Source: Combretum micranthum (taxonomy: Eukaryota > Streptophyta > Magnoliopsida > Myrtales > Combretaceae). From it: DNA of 64,000 bases. Location: the NCBI GenBank assembly GCA_024138025.1, contig JAMXBD010000366.1, forward strand, positions 434,001 through 498,000, in the 5' to 3' direction. Positions 12,981 through 25,117 of this stretch are shown piece by piece (the first letter of the stretch is position 1; each line of letters begins with the position of its first letter). The translations under genes and the position numbers were made by a program. Below the pieces are notes generated by a model. That model saw nothing but the letters and a program-made list of their open reading frames with translations, was not told where the DNA came from and did not search any database.

Positions 12981-13661
12981 TGACTACATTCAAATCAAAC
13001 TCCAATAGATGTTAAACTCGAGTAATTTATGGTCTTATATAAAACTAATTCAGGTATATTTCAAGTAACAAAAACAATTTTTTTTTAGAACATCACAGAA
13101 GGTATTAGCATAAATTATCATCCACTTCATCATTAACATTAATCATTGACAGATTAGGGGCAATAGGGCCCCATCCCTTGTACTTAGAAATTTTTTTTGG
13201 AGTTATTTAAAAAAATAATATATTATTTATATATTATAAAGAGTGAATGACAAAAGATAGATAAGTAATTATAATCTAATGATTAATTATCTGGTTATGT
13301 ATTCATGAGGTTATGATATAATTTTACTTTTTTAATATGAATTTATTAATCTAATTTTCTAAGAGAATTAAATTCATTTAACTTGAGATTATATTTAACT
13401 AACTAAATTACTAATTTTTTTTTTTGTTGTATACATTAAATAATGATTATGTTATCACGTTACAAATATATTTACTTTATCACATAAGATATCACTAAAT
13501 AACACTCACATATAATTTGAAATTTCATATATTAACTATATAATTTTAATTAATAATTAATTTTCAAATAATATATACCTCTTATAATATAATTTTAATT
13601 ATAATTGTGGGTGAATATATATTAATAATTTTTACATTAACTTAATTTAAGGTCTGACGAT
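12981..13661. other. AT-rich intergenic stretch
   Basis: Very AT-rich with many short poly-A/T runs. I see no gene, RNA or bounded repeat. Confidence 0.5.
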
Positions 13662-13670
13662 CCAGCATCC

Positions 13671-13798
13671 GGGGAAAAGGAATAAAATATTAATATTTTT
13701 AAAAATAATTACGGAAATGCCATCGGAAAAAAATTATTCCCGATTTTAGGAAGAGAGGCCTCAATTCTATAGTGACCTCGTCTCTTGAAGAGACGAGT
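13671..13798. repeat. Left terminal inverted repeat of the PMD-MULE
   Basis: Pairs with 15938-16123 in reverse. It contains a single palindromic hairpin unit at 13776-13798 with one mismatch at the end. Confidence 0.8.
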
Positions 13799-14166
13799 TT
13801 AGTTATTCCCCTCCCAACTCAATCTATTACTCGAGAAACCCAAAAATTATATATAAAACCTATCAAGTAGAAATATAAACGGCTATACGAGCCATTAAAC
13901 AAATTCAACACGGCTATAATACCATTCAGCCTAAAAATACATGTTGAATCATTCAATCACAGCGGTATTGTGATTGTTTGTCAGCACAGCACAATGAAAA
14001 TATGGGAATTTGTTGGCTCGCAACAGATAATATGAAACGAAATGCTGATTCATTGTTCTTTTAAAATGTACAAGAGAAAAAGAGTACAATATACATACAA
14101 AAACAATACAATAAAATAAGAAGCTGTATGCAACAATGAAAATAAAGAAAATCTATATCATCTACT

Positions 14167-15586
14167 ATTGCTGCTGATGTGTGTCCCTCCTATGTTGTCC
14201 CCGGCCTCTACCCTGCCTCACGTACGTCCTGGGTAACGGGGTACGTAGATGTGGATGCTGTGTAGGTCGAACAATATCTGTAATTGCAGTATCCTCATGT
14301 CCAGTAACAACACTGTACTGGTGGAACGGGATAGGGTCTGGCCGACCTGTGTGAGCCCCTCCCCCATATCATGTGATGGCGATGGTCATCTCTTCTGTGG
14401 AGCAAAGGCGGTATGGAACTCTGAGTATGATGGGTCTGGCATGGGGGTGTCCCCCATATAGTAAGATGTCGATGACGGGCCAGCCTCGTCCTGAATGACC
14501 TGGGAAGGACCAGGCTCATCATGTGAAGGTAGATCGGACGGCTTAGGCTCATCTCTGATTTGTATACCCGGTGCTCAAGCTCGTCCTCGACCCCTGCCTC
14601 GTCCCTGCCCACGCCTCTCTCTAGGAGTCTGTCGTCTCTGTAAGGTATGAGACTGTGGGTCACCCTGTGCTGCAGGTGATGATGAAGCTGGTAGTACTGG
14701 ATCATTGAAATTCAACCCCATCTCGTGCAGTGGATGGAGTGAGCTCTGGGGGCATGTCTGGAATGCTATAAATGAAATCAACCTGCGAATAATAGCAAAA
14801 AATTATATCGGTAAGTAGCTGCCAAGCCAGTACAACTCCATATAAAAGCTTGAAGAGACAGTTATCTTGCCATGTATCGTATGATAGCTCCCGTGCGTCC
14901 GATCCAGCGTCGGGTGATCGCATGATACCACTAGAAGTAATCGTCAGATGTCCCAACAGGCAAATCGGGCAGCTCAACTATGCAATCACGCCGAGCATCC
15001 CACTCAGCTATCCACTTGGCATGCTCCACCTGCCAGTTCCACTCGGAACGTCCTCTCATGTCAATCTCATGGAGGGGTCTCATGTCGGAAGGGGGAGCTG
15101 GAATCCCCTGGAAGCCACCAAACTGTCTGAGCACTCTGTCAGGGTAGTAGTGCTCGACAAGGTAGAAGCATACCAGGGGGACCCGTGCACGCCACACATC
15201 GCTCCCCGCTAGGCAGTATGGCGGCAGGGAGGGCAAGATCGAACTATATGGGTCCCACACCACCTGATGCAGTAGGAAAAGTAAAATATTGCGTTAACAA
15301 ACCATCGTACTATAGCAATATAACAACAGAAGTCATTGCAAAACAATTGAGGTATAGGAGGGAACCGATGTCATACCTGATGCGCCGTCTGTCGATCGAA
15401 AGATGCGCGGTACTCAATCAGCAGATGTGTCGATACTCGAGTCACGTCAAAAGTCGCACCCAATGGCTGATGAGCGGGCGGCTCGCAGTAACTGATGTGT
15501 GCAAGCAACGAACTGGGGCAATGTGGGGGAAGTGCTCCCATGCCCATAATAGTAAAGTAGCAATATACCGTCGGCGTACGAATCAT
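14167..15586 (-). pseudogene. Plant mobile domain (PMD, MAIN/MAIL1-like) protein, broken
   Basis: PMD proteins of the MAIN/MAIL1 group act in silencing and genome stability in plants, and related copies travel in transposons. Here an exon at about 15376-15586 ends LLIEYRASFDRQTAHQ at a CAG/GTATG donor. An acceptor near 15270 opens the next exon, which reads VVWDPYSS, LPPYCLAGSDVWRARVPLVCF, YYPDRVLRQFGG and RSEWNWQVEHAKWI, the conserved C-terminal part of the PMD. An in-frame TAG (about 14931) falls just before WYHAITRRWIGR. The last exon (from about 14785) has the usual low-complexity Arg/Gly/Gln tail (QGRGRGRGRA, later QGRGRGQHRRD) and reaches a stop near 14167 only across frameshifts. The N-terminal half of the domain is absent. 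Not functional as it stands. Confidence 0.75.
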
Positions 15587-15937
15587 GCTATAAAATTATT
15601 CTAACAACACATACAATCTTAATTCAACAATGCAGCATGAATTATTGAAAAAAAATATGAAAACACGTGGAAATCCAACCTCAAATTTCGTCGTTCGCCG
15701 CCGGTGGTCTCGCTTCAAATCTCCTCTTTTCGATCCTTCTACCCAACCAATCGCTACACAATCAACTTTGGATAAATCGAGGATGAGCGATTACGAACGA
15801 TTTGTGGATTTGGTGCGCCAAAAATCGACGGCAATTCGCGATTTCGGAATTGGGGAATTTGAGGATTTAGGGTTTGCACGAGGTCTACAATGGGGGAAAT
15901 GGGGAAGAAGACGCGCACTGGAAATTTAAGCCGATGA

Positions 15938-16123
15938 CCTCGTCTCTTGAAGAGACGAGGTCACTATAGAATTGAGGCCTCGTCTCTTCAAGAGACGAGG
16001 TCAGTCACTAATGACCTCGTCTCTTGAAGAGACGAGGCCATGTTGTCTAAAATCGGAAATAATTTTTTCCCGATGGTATTTCCATAATTATTTTTAAAAA
16101 TATTAATATTTTATTCCTTTTCC
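15938..16123. repeat. Right terminal inverted repeat with three hairpin units
   Basis: Three copies of a 23-nt palindrome lie at 15938-15960, 15978-16000 and 16015-16037. Each has inverted arms CCTCGTCTCTT and AAGAGACGAGG around one central base (G, C, G). The left arm of the element has only one such unit, so the two arms differ in length by about two units. Confidence 0.85.
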
Positions 16124-16132
16124 CCAGCATCC

Positions 16133-17260
16133 ATCCCTAGCATTTATGTGTACGTCCATGTTCGATTTCTTCTTCCAGAAGCAGTACGACATTTTGCAGA
16201 GACTAACAAGGCCTCCGAGTTTAGAAGTCCAAGCACAAATAAAACTTATTAATATAACGTCTACTTTTGCTTTTTAAACACTTGCCTATTACGAGCGTTA
16301 CTTTACTCGTACGGTCTCACAAATTTATAATTTTATAATTCCTGTTAACTATATTAGATTTAATGTTATATATATATATATAAATGTTGATAGAGTTTAA
16401 TTTATAGCTTTGACCAAATTTATCGATTCTATTTATTAAAGTCAATATATTAAAAATTTAAAGAAATAAAAAAACAGACTCTATAAGTCTATCAATTACT
16501 AAAGCCTTATATCAAATTGCATCGAATTCCAATTGGTTTCCTTTCCAATCCCTGTTTAATTCTTTGTGATCTTCATTGAAGTCCCAACTTTAATTATAAG
16601 GCAGAAAATCTATTTACTTTGATTTATATTATCAAGATTCAAGATGAGTGGAAGATGGAAGGTAGTTATCGTTTCCTTCATTAATTCAAGACTTTTTTTT
16701 TTCAAAGAACAAGAAAAAGAAAAAAAAAAAAACTCAATTTCAACTGTGTTTTAATTTCTTTTATGCATATTACATTATGGATCAGACTTTATTATGGGAA
16801 AAGAATTTAATTTCGTCATTTTTTTTATTTCCTTGTTAATGTTGTACAATATGGGTATAACATAATAAACATTAGAAAAACATGGTGATCTAATTCCATG
16901 AACATGTTAGATGCATAAACTTAGTGTAAGAATAATTTCACAAGAAAATCTTCACAAAAATATTGTATATTTTTTTATAGATGAATTATTGTTGACTCAA
17001 ATTGATGCTTCAATTGTGTCTCAACCAACCACAATATAACAATTAAGCAAATTAAATAAACTAACTCAAATATTGAGCATCTTAGATACAAAAACATCTT
17101 ATACATAAAACATATATATATATATATATTTATAATGAAACTTCTAGTTCCAACTAAAGTCTTCAAGTAATCCTTCAAAAGCCAATAAAAAAGTTATAAA
17201 ATACAATTTTAAATATAGGTATGCCTAGACTTACTTATGATCCTTTTCCTAAGTATAGTC
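16133..17260. other. AT-rich intergenic stretch
   Basis: Contains a (TA)n microsatellite at about 16369-16384 and another near 17108-17130. I see nothing else that can be supported. Confidence 0.5.
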
Positions 17261-17264
17261 AACA

Positions 17265-18221
17265 CTAGGCAAGTGCACCTATCACAGAAAGTATAAGAAA
17301 GAAGTACAAGGTAATCTCCCACATGAATCTTTAAGTACTAATAATTTCCCTTTTCCTTATTATCTACCCGACAAATTTGAGTGGTTGTTACTCTTACTTT
17401 ATTAATTATACTACTAATCTATTACAGATTATTAGTTAACTCACAAACACAATTCTCTTAAAATAAACCGAGTGCATAAAACATTTAGACTTCGATTCAC
17501 CACTAAACATTAACATGTAATTCAAGAAAATATCATATAATTTTACTTTATTCTCAAATTATAAAATTCATTAAGTATGTCTATCCACTAGAATCTCTTC
17601 CTAGGCTAATAGCAACTTAGAATTATATTAATTTCAAGAATTCCCTTACCTAATTAAATATATACTAAAGAATTGTACAATTCTATCTCTAGAATCATGA
17701 GTAATTCTTATCAAAAATCAAGATCTATTCAAAAGAATGATTTCTTAGTCAATCCCAATGAAATCTGTTAAGGATTTATATTGAGAATACTATAAATTCA
17801 AGATTCAATGAAAAAAACTGTTGAATTTAAGAAAAAGTAGTGATACTTCATTAATAACACATAGGGATTCCATGACAAGTATGTAGTTCCACAAAATCTA
17901 AGATACAAAATTACTCCTTGAATGTAACAATACAACACACAAATTCAGAAAAGCAGTAAGGAAACATGTAAAAATCCCTTTTCAATGCTACAAGTTTCTA
18001 CAATCTTCATAAATCCAAGCAATGTGAATTGTCTCCTTTTTGTTTCTTTCTCAAGAAATTTAAGAGATGTGTCTTTTGTGAGTCACAATGATATGGTATA
18101 TAATTTTCTGACATAATCTGAACATGAGAATATATGCTCTCAAATGATATGATTTAATACCATACATCTTTTTTGTCTCCATTCATCTCCAAATATATCG
18201 TTTATGACATCTGATGTGACA
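17265..18221 (-). repeat. Reversed LTR-like relic (gypsy type)
   Basis: Starts with TAGGCAAGTGCACCTATCAC near 17266, which in reverse is the GGTGCACTTGCC end common to many plant gypsy LTRs. It runs to GATGTGACA at 18221 (TGTCACATC in reverse). No coding capacity and no target duplication recognised. Class inferred from end sequences only. Confidence 0.4.
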
Positions 18222-18223
18222 TT

Positions 18224-20570
18224 TGTAATGACCCCAAAGGGGGCTCAATAGAAATTCCTAAAAGCTATCATATCACATGTGCACCCATTACATAAGAGTC
18301 GTCTTATAAGTTAGGGATTACAAAACTCTATCTAAATATTTAATTATTGCAGCAAATCATGACATATATATACAATTCTTTACTATGAAAATAACTACGG
18401 AATCTCGACTTCCCATAGACAGAACTGTAGAGAATCAATATCTCCTACCAAGCAGTAAAGCAAGTAACTTATATCAATTCGGACAATATAATTCCTATTT
18501 ACAACTAAGACATTATAATTAAAATCTATATTTTTACTTAGCCTTATAAGCTTTTGCCATAACCACCTTAGAATTGAATAGCTCGCATTCATACCAACCC
18601 TATCACATCTTGTTCTTATAAGGTTACATGGAAAATAATCTATTGGGGAGTGAGCAAAATCATGACTTAATGAGATGGGAGTGCAATATTCCCATTACTA
18701 CCTCAAGCACAAATAGTTATCAATCATATGCAATGCATGAACAGACGTACACAATGCAATCATTGCACGTGGTCTTTTGGTAAACAACATGAAGTCTAAG
18801 GTATAACCCTACCTTGACCTTAGGATAGGGAATAAATAGTTCTATCTGTGTCCAGGTTGTCTAATCAATTTCTCTTATTTCTCAAGTTCTAAGGTACATT
18901 AAATGCAACCCTACTTAGTATACAGTAAATGCAATCCTAAAATGGAATGTCCACAACAGTTCACTTAATACTTTGGATACCTTAAATTCAGTTCGAAGTA
19001 GGCTCAAGACACCTTAAATGCAGTCTTAGCTAATCTATGGTACCTTAAAATGCAATCCTAAATCCATAAAACTTACAACAGGATTAGCAACTATGGATAG
19101 TTTATGTCTTAGTAATACACGATATCTCCAAATCATTTAGTTCATATTACTAAAACATTATGCTTAAAAGTTCTTATAAAGAAATTTTGATAAAAAGAAC
19201 TTATATCCAAACATAGGTGATATCATAAATATAGTCCAAAGTAACTTAAATTTTCTTTCTATCCCATGTGACAATGATGACCTTAAATGATACAAGACTC
19301 CGTGCAATGCATGTTAAGTTTTATTATAATCCAATATACATTAGTAGTGTGATGGGTTATCGAACAAAATATGAATCAGGCAATTCACATAAATGCAAGA
19401 TGCACATTTTTGACAAGATAACTAGCATTCATACAACTCAACAATAAGCAAGTATAATTCCAAGTCAACGATCACAAGTTTTTAATATAAGTTTCACATG
19501 AAATTCAATAATAGGTATTCAAATGAATTTTTTCATAATTAATGAATTATAAACAAATTAGCAGGTACAATTTTTATTAATTCTTAATTACCACCTCTTC
19601 TAATATATCATGATAATCAATAAATTACTTCATATAATAGTTATTATATTGAATAGGATATATATTATTTTGAATATGTAACGAATTTGTTGTAGGATGG
19701 ACAACAATTTCATAACAAAAGGTAAAGTACCCATATAATTTAATTTCATTCAATCCGGTAGATCCAATTTATCAAGGGATATCCTGTTACAGTGGACCGA
19801 TATCCTTCTCTAAGTTACATGTTACATTTGTCACCAGATCCAATGATAACCTAGAAAATTCACTAAGATAAACTAAAGGGCAATAATCTAAATATATTGG
19901 AATGTTCTGGACGTGGACAACTGGATTACATTTATGTGGTAGGAAAAAACTTAGCAGTAGATTGTTAAAAAGGTTGGAAATTAATTATTTCCGTTGTGAA
20001 ATTCATCGTTACGGGAAAACTTTATTATTTACACATGAAATGAGCTCAAGAAAATTTTATGATTCTGTTATTAATTTTGATAGGATTAATTTTATTAATA
20101 TTTAATGATTCATATTATACTCAATTATGATTGAACCATTAAAATAATTAATATTTTAATTAATATATTTATTTTAATATTAAATGATTAACTGGACAAT
20201 CTCATTGATGAAACCGTAAAAATACTTGCTCAAGCGGTATCCGAAGTGCCAATGACAATCACATTATGCCAAAAATGTCCAAATGCCATGCAAATTATTT
20301 TCCGATGCCAACACAAACCAATTTGGATATTTTCTAGGACAATTCTTCTTACTCATAAAATTTATAAATATAGCAATACGTAGTCTCTTTAAACTTCTAC
20401 CAGCAAATATTAAAACATTTCCCTATGCATAAACACAATATAATATTGTAATAAAAACACAACAAACATTGGTGAAAGCATCAATCACATGACACAAGCT
20501 GCAAGTGCAGTAAAGCATTGAATTTTTTTCACTCACCTTAATCCCATTGTATATAATCTTAGTAATTGCA
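18224..20570 (-). repeat. Reversed gypsy LTR relic
   Basis: Begins TGTAATGACCCCAAAGGGGG, an LTR-end signature in reverse. It has the 'gggagtgagcaaaat' (about 18646) and 'cactcacct' (about 20530) blocks shared with other reversed LTR relics in this window. About 18885-19080 holds roughly five degenerate copies of a block reading (G)GTACCTTAAATGCAATCCTA. The right border is uncertain. Confidence 0.4.
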
Positions 20571-21550
20571 GAGTTGATCCCAAAAAATTAAAGTTTTAAC
20601 CTAAAACATAAAATAATTATAGTTTTCTGTGTTTAATATATCTAAATATATAAATCAATAATAAACATTTTCATAAGAACTTTTAAGATTATAAAAATTT
20701 TAATATCTGGTATTCTATTTACACGATTTTTAGAGTGAATGAAACCTTATCATGTTTAGTTTTAAATCGAAGAACACATTGCTATGGTTATAATGCAACT
20801 TTCGGAATCAAAATTGGATGATATATGCAAAAGGGGCAGATTTTGAAATTGATGAAAGTTTGGGATTTAATTCTCGGAAAAAAAAATTAATTAATAGGAG
20901 GGATGGAGAGAGAAAGTGCCCAGAAAGAATGAACAAATGGGATTGGTACACATCTACATATACAGTAAATTTCCTTGGCTGCGAAGTTTATGTCGGACAA
21001 ATGAAGTCAATTTATCGGGTTCGTTTCTCGCCTATGGTGCTAAAGCTTTTATAACATCACATTTTATATTATTATTTTATTTTATTTTAGTTTTATGAAA
21101 ACTTATAGGTTTACCATGTGAAATATTCTGAGCACAGTAGTGAACTTATTAAAATTTTTAATTTAAAATTTATTTGTTGAGGGTTTAAGTTAATAGTATT
21201 TTCATATTTTATGATATAATTAATAATTAAAGCACCTCAATTTGACTTTTTTATATTTTATTATTATAAATTTATCGAGTTTCACACCAACGGGGTAACT
21301 TAGGAAGAATTCTCAAAAATAAAACAATCAGCGTGTAGTCACCTAATTTTTGCCTATTTAAGGTTTGATTTATAATAAAAATTAACATTATATTAAGCCC
21401 ACAAAATAAAAAAATTCATATAAATTATTACAAATTTTTTTAGCTTAATATAATTTTAATTTTCATTATAAATGAATTATGGGTTTAATTAAACAATTTT
21501 TAATTAAGTTATTTTTAACCTATTTTTGGAAAACCTTAAATACAATTTAA
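20571..21550. other. AT-rich intergenic stretch
   Basis: No supported gene or bounded repeat. A short open frame at 20818-21054 has no recognisable features and AT-driven composition. Confidence 0.4.
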
Positions 21551-23650
21551 ATGTACAACTTGACTGAGGCATAGGCTAATGGTCTGAAGGTTAAGGACAT
21601 GCGCACGTACATGGAGGACCCGAGTTCGACTCATGTGGAAGGCAATGGCAAATTTTTTTTAATCAATCGTGTGCACTCCTCTAGCCATGTTTTCCCTACG
21701 CGATCAGATTGTTTTCGACCCATTTTTTATCCACTTTCAAGCTCTTTTTCATCAAATTGATGGAAGGATCTGGAAGTACACATTGAATAATATGAATTTG
21801 AGCCAAAAACTAGGTCCAACAATCATGAATTGGCTTTCAATTTTGGATCTAAAGTTTATAAAAAAGTTGTTTTCGCATGTGATGAAAATTGAAACAAATT
21901 CAAATATGATTCGTTGAGGCTTCTAGAATCGTTATCTGACATTATTATCATCCATCTAAAGGTCCAATATGGTAGGTAATCACTATATCCTATCCAGAGT
22001 CGCACGCAAATCCAACCACCACCACCACCAACCATGGCAGTCACCACACCCAATTCGAATCCTATAAATAGGACTTCGAATTCACTGTTCAAGCATCCAC
22101 AAGCAATCAAACACATCAAAACACATCCACATCCATCAATGAGCACCAAAAAACATCAGAACTACAAGAATCCCTCCTAATTTCAAATTCGAATCTTGGT
22201 TTTTGAAGAATGTTTCGAATTCAAAGTTCCTCCATTGATTTTAAAGCTTTTGATCATCAACAAAGGGTTCCAGGTAGGTTTAACTTCCAATTCGTGGCCT
22301 TGGCTCGACGTTTGAAGCTCCACCACCACCTCGTTCAAAGTCTACTGCTGCTGCCACCATCTCTAGAAGTTAAAAAGTGCCACCCCCAACCATTTCGAAC
22401 CAAGCCACTACCACAAAAACACTCCCCATCTTTCACTTGTTCTTTCCAACATACCTTAAGCCACCAACAACCACCAAAACACTGCTAGCAAGCATCGATG
22501 TTCACCTCCCCTGCAAGACCCGACCCATATTCGAATCCGACCCAAACCCAACCCGAAACCCGACCCAAGTCCATATCTAAGCCGGCATTCAACATGCGCC
22601 CCTACTTTATATCCGACCAAGTGAGTTTATCATCATCATCATCATCATCATCATTGGTTAAAAAAATGGGAAAAATACAGAATATAGATATAGTATGTGT
22701 ATATAAATATATATATATATATATATGTATAAGCTATATGTATTGATACTTATAATACATAGAAATGCAAATATATATATGTATAACTAAACAATAAAAT
22801 AAAAATAAAAATTTCTTTTAACACTTAGAAAAATCTATTTTCTAAAATAAGAAAAATGGATCTGATAATTTATAGGGTCTCATATGAAAATCTATTTTAA
22901 GGAAAACTTAAAATTTAATAAATTTAAAGCTAAAAGAGTTCTAAATCCTAAAAATCACCAATAAATTAAAATTTTTACAAAAAAGAACTACGTGTTGTCT
23001 GATCCCAATTAGTAGGTATGTAGGCACCTCCGAAGAGACATAAAAAATGAAAAAAAAAACTTTTTTTTATTTCTATTTTGAATTAACTCATTGTTCATAT
23101 TGTAAGCTTTAATAATAAATTGTAAATATCAATATTATTTGTACTTATTTGTAAATGTTAATGTAAATAATGATTTTTTATTCCCTAAAATTGTAATAAT
23201 AACTTGTAGATTTTACAATTTGTAAATATTTTTTATTGTTTTTAGCATTAAAAGAATAAACTTTAAATTTTTAATTTCAAGTGGTAACCATGTGGTTTTA
23301 ATAGGTTAGCCCCCAAATCAAAAATTTATGGTTTATAAAGTTTGGTTTGTAAATCAGATTTTCGTAGACTAGTAGCTAAGTTAGGATCATTCAACCAATT
23401 AATCCTAACTTACAAGTTTTTCCCGATTCCAATCAGGTGGCGAATCCAAAATGTTTTTTTTAATTAATTTTCTTTTAATTTCTAGTCGGGAGTTCGTATT
23501 AAATGGGTTAAGGTTAATATGGATCGATTAAAGAAATTAAACCAGGAAATGAAAAATCTGAACTCGACATAACGTTTCTAGTACACCCTCCATCACGGTT
23601 AGGACTCAGGACGTGATCTCCTCTACGCCTATCTCCACACTAGGATTGTG
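21550..23650 (+). repeat. Ty3/gypsy (Tat-like) LTR and leader relic
   Basis: A TATA box in CCTATAAATAGG at about 22059 precedes a leader rich in CA. About 22988 onward has GAACTACGTGTTGTCTGATC followed by GTATGTAGGCACCTCCGAAG, the pattern found in the U5 of Tat/Retand-lineage LTRs. A TGGCGAATCC block near 23442 resembles the leader just past such LTRs. No gag or pol is present. Borders are approximate. Confidence 0.45.
21568..21660 (+). repeat. Weak tRNA-like (Pol III box) segment
   Basis: A box A-like GGCTAATGGTCTGAAGG is followed about 45 nt later by a box B-like GAGTTCGACTC and then a run of T (from 21652) that would stop Pol III. Acceptor-stem pairing for a real tRNA is not seen. It could be a SINE head or chance. 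Confidence 0.25.
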
Positions 23651-24160
23651 ATCTCTATAGTTGAAATTTTCCAATTTTATTGACTTTTCTTCATCAAATG
23701 TCGATAAATTGTCCAATGAGACTCCAATTAACTTGAAATCAACAATTAAAAATATTAGGTACTAATTCTTGGGATTATTAATAAATATATGTATGAAATG
23801 AACTTAAATAATTCCTATTCGAATAAAGTAAATAGCTCCTATCATTGAGCCAATGAGATATGTAAACATGTTTAGGGCAACTATTGATCTTCATGTAAAT
23901 ATATTCATTAAAAAAACAAAAGAATAGACCTACTCGTGAGGTTTTGATGAAGAATGCTCAAACAATAAATAACAGAGAGTTGGGCTTTTCAATCAATTAG
24001 GATAAATTTTGTGAACTATCGTTAAATTTATAACTATGTCTAAACATTATGTAATATTACGTAAGAATTTGGGACTCTTGTTAGGCTTTTAAGATCCATA
24101 TCTTTATATATATGTTTCAAAAAACAAGAGTTTATTTTATGCTATAGTCGTTTTATTCTA

Positions 24161-24572
24161 GGTTAATTACAAAAACATGACCTGTGTTTTAATCAATTTG
24201 CAAACACATGATTTGCATTTTTTTTTTTAGACAAATAAGTGACCTGAGTTCAATATAAAAGTGTCGTTATTATTTAATAATTTTAGAATGATAAATATCA
24301 ATATTTTATTGGTCATAAAAATTAATTTTGCATTTTTTTTCAATTTTCTCATTTAAAAAAATAATTGTTAGGATTTTATTTAGTAATATTTTTTATTAAA
24401 TTAATTTCTTTTAGACCAATAGGACTCTAACACATATCCATCTAATTGTAATTAATTATAATAACATTTTTGTGTGAAACCCAGGTCTCATATTTCTCAA
24501 AAAATAAATAAATAATGCAAGTTATGTGTTTGCAAATTGATCAAAACACAGGTCTTATTTTTGTAATTAACC
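24161..24572. mobile_element. MITE with terminal inverted repeats of about 70 bp
   Basis: GGTTAATTACAAAAA at the left pairs with its inverse at the right end. Further inside GACCTGTGTTTT and CAATTTGCAAACACAT also pair. It lies inside tandem unit 1. Imperfect flanking duplication TTTTATTCT/TTTTACTTT (7 of 9) suggests a Mutator-type MITE. No coding sequence. Confidence 0.7.
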
Positions 24573-24612
24573 CTTTTACTTTCTATATTTTCAAGCTAAC
24601 TTTGTTCTCGCC

Positions 24613-25117
24613 TGTTAGACTACGCCCAATACAACTAAGCCTAGCCTTCTTGAGTCCCTAACCCTATTTCTGATTATCACCTCTCACAGTCTCACTACAC
24701 TTTCACAAATCAAGTACATCTTTTATCTCTTTCCTCTCTCGTTTTCTCTCTACAACTAGGGTTTACTATCTAATATGTTGTATGGTTGCATGTATATTTT
24801 GAGCGATATCGGGTTCCTCCTACTCCTAATGTCTCACAAAAGAGGTAGAATGTTGGTAAACTGGGATATGACCCAATTCTATTCATCATATGTTTATTTA
24901 TAGCAATCCTTGTATGTAGATTGCTATGTAGTTACATGCAATTAGAGATATTACTGCAACAGTTAAAATAGTTGCATTTGTTACAACTTATATGACTCAG
25001 TCCTAATATTTGTTACATGTAACTACTTCTATTAACTTGATAAGTATCAAATGTTACATTATGTAGTCTTCCATCCAGCTAGGCTATGTCTTCTTTCTCG
25101 TACTCTTTACTGTCATA
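24613..25117 (-). mobile_element. Small solo LTR, 505 bp
   Basis: Flanked by an exact 5-bp duplication TCGCC (24608-24612 and 25118-25122). The other tandem units are uninterrupted at this point, giving an empty site. In reverse it carries a TATA box in GCTATAAATAAAC (near 24895) and ends GTAGTCTAACA. The reverse start reads TATGACAG, where TG would be expected. Confidence 0.65.

Larger units (their letters stand above)
13671..16123. mobile_element. MULE with long terminal inverted repeats carrying a PMD gene fragment
   Basis: Outer arms are long inverted repeats: left 13671-13798, right about 15938-16123. Both share GGGGAAAAGGAATAAAATAT, then TTAAAAATAATTA, ATGGAAAT-type and CGATTTTAG blocks in inverted orientation. 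A 9-bp target duplication CCAGCATCC flanks them (13662-13670 and 16124-16132), the size usual for Mutator-like elements; 1-2 bases of the terminal G run are ambiguous. There is no transposase. The cargo is a decayed PMD gene on the minus strand (14167-15586) together with its 5' leader (15600-15930). MULEs and other plant transposons carrying PMD genes are established; this copy must rely on a transposase from elsewhere. Confidence 0.8.

Noticed and set aside
14249..15604. Several plus-strand open frames over the PMD gene
   Set aside because: Minus-strand motifs and splice sites explain the region; these frames are antisense shadows.
15630..15929. 99-codon plus-strand open frame at the right side of the PMD-MULE
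   Set aside because: It lies antisense to the leader of the PMD gene, has no recognisable domain and ends inside the inverted repeat; treated as a chance frame.
22210..22746. Pro/His-rich open frames downstream of a TATA box
   Set aside because: The context is a gypsy LTR leader; composition is CCA-repeat driven and three frames overlap.
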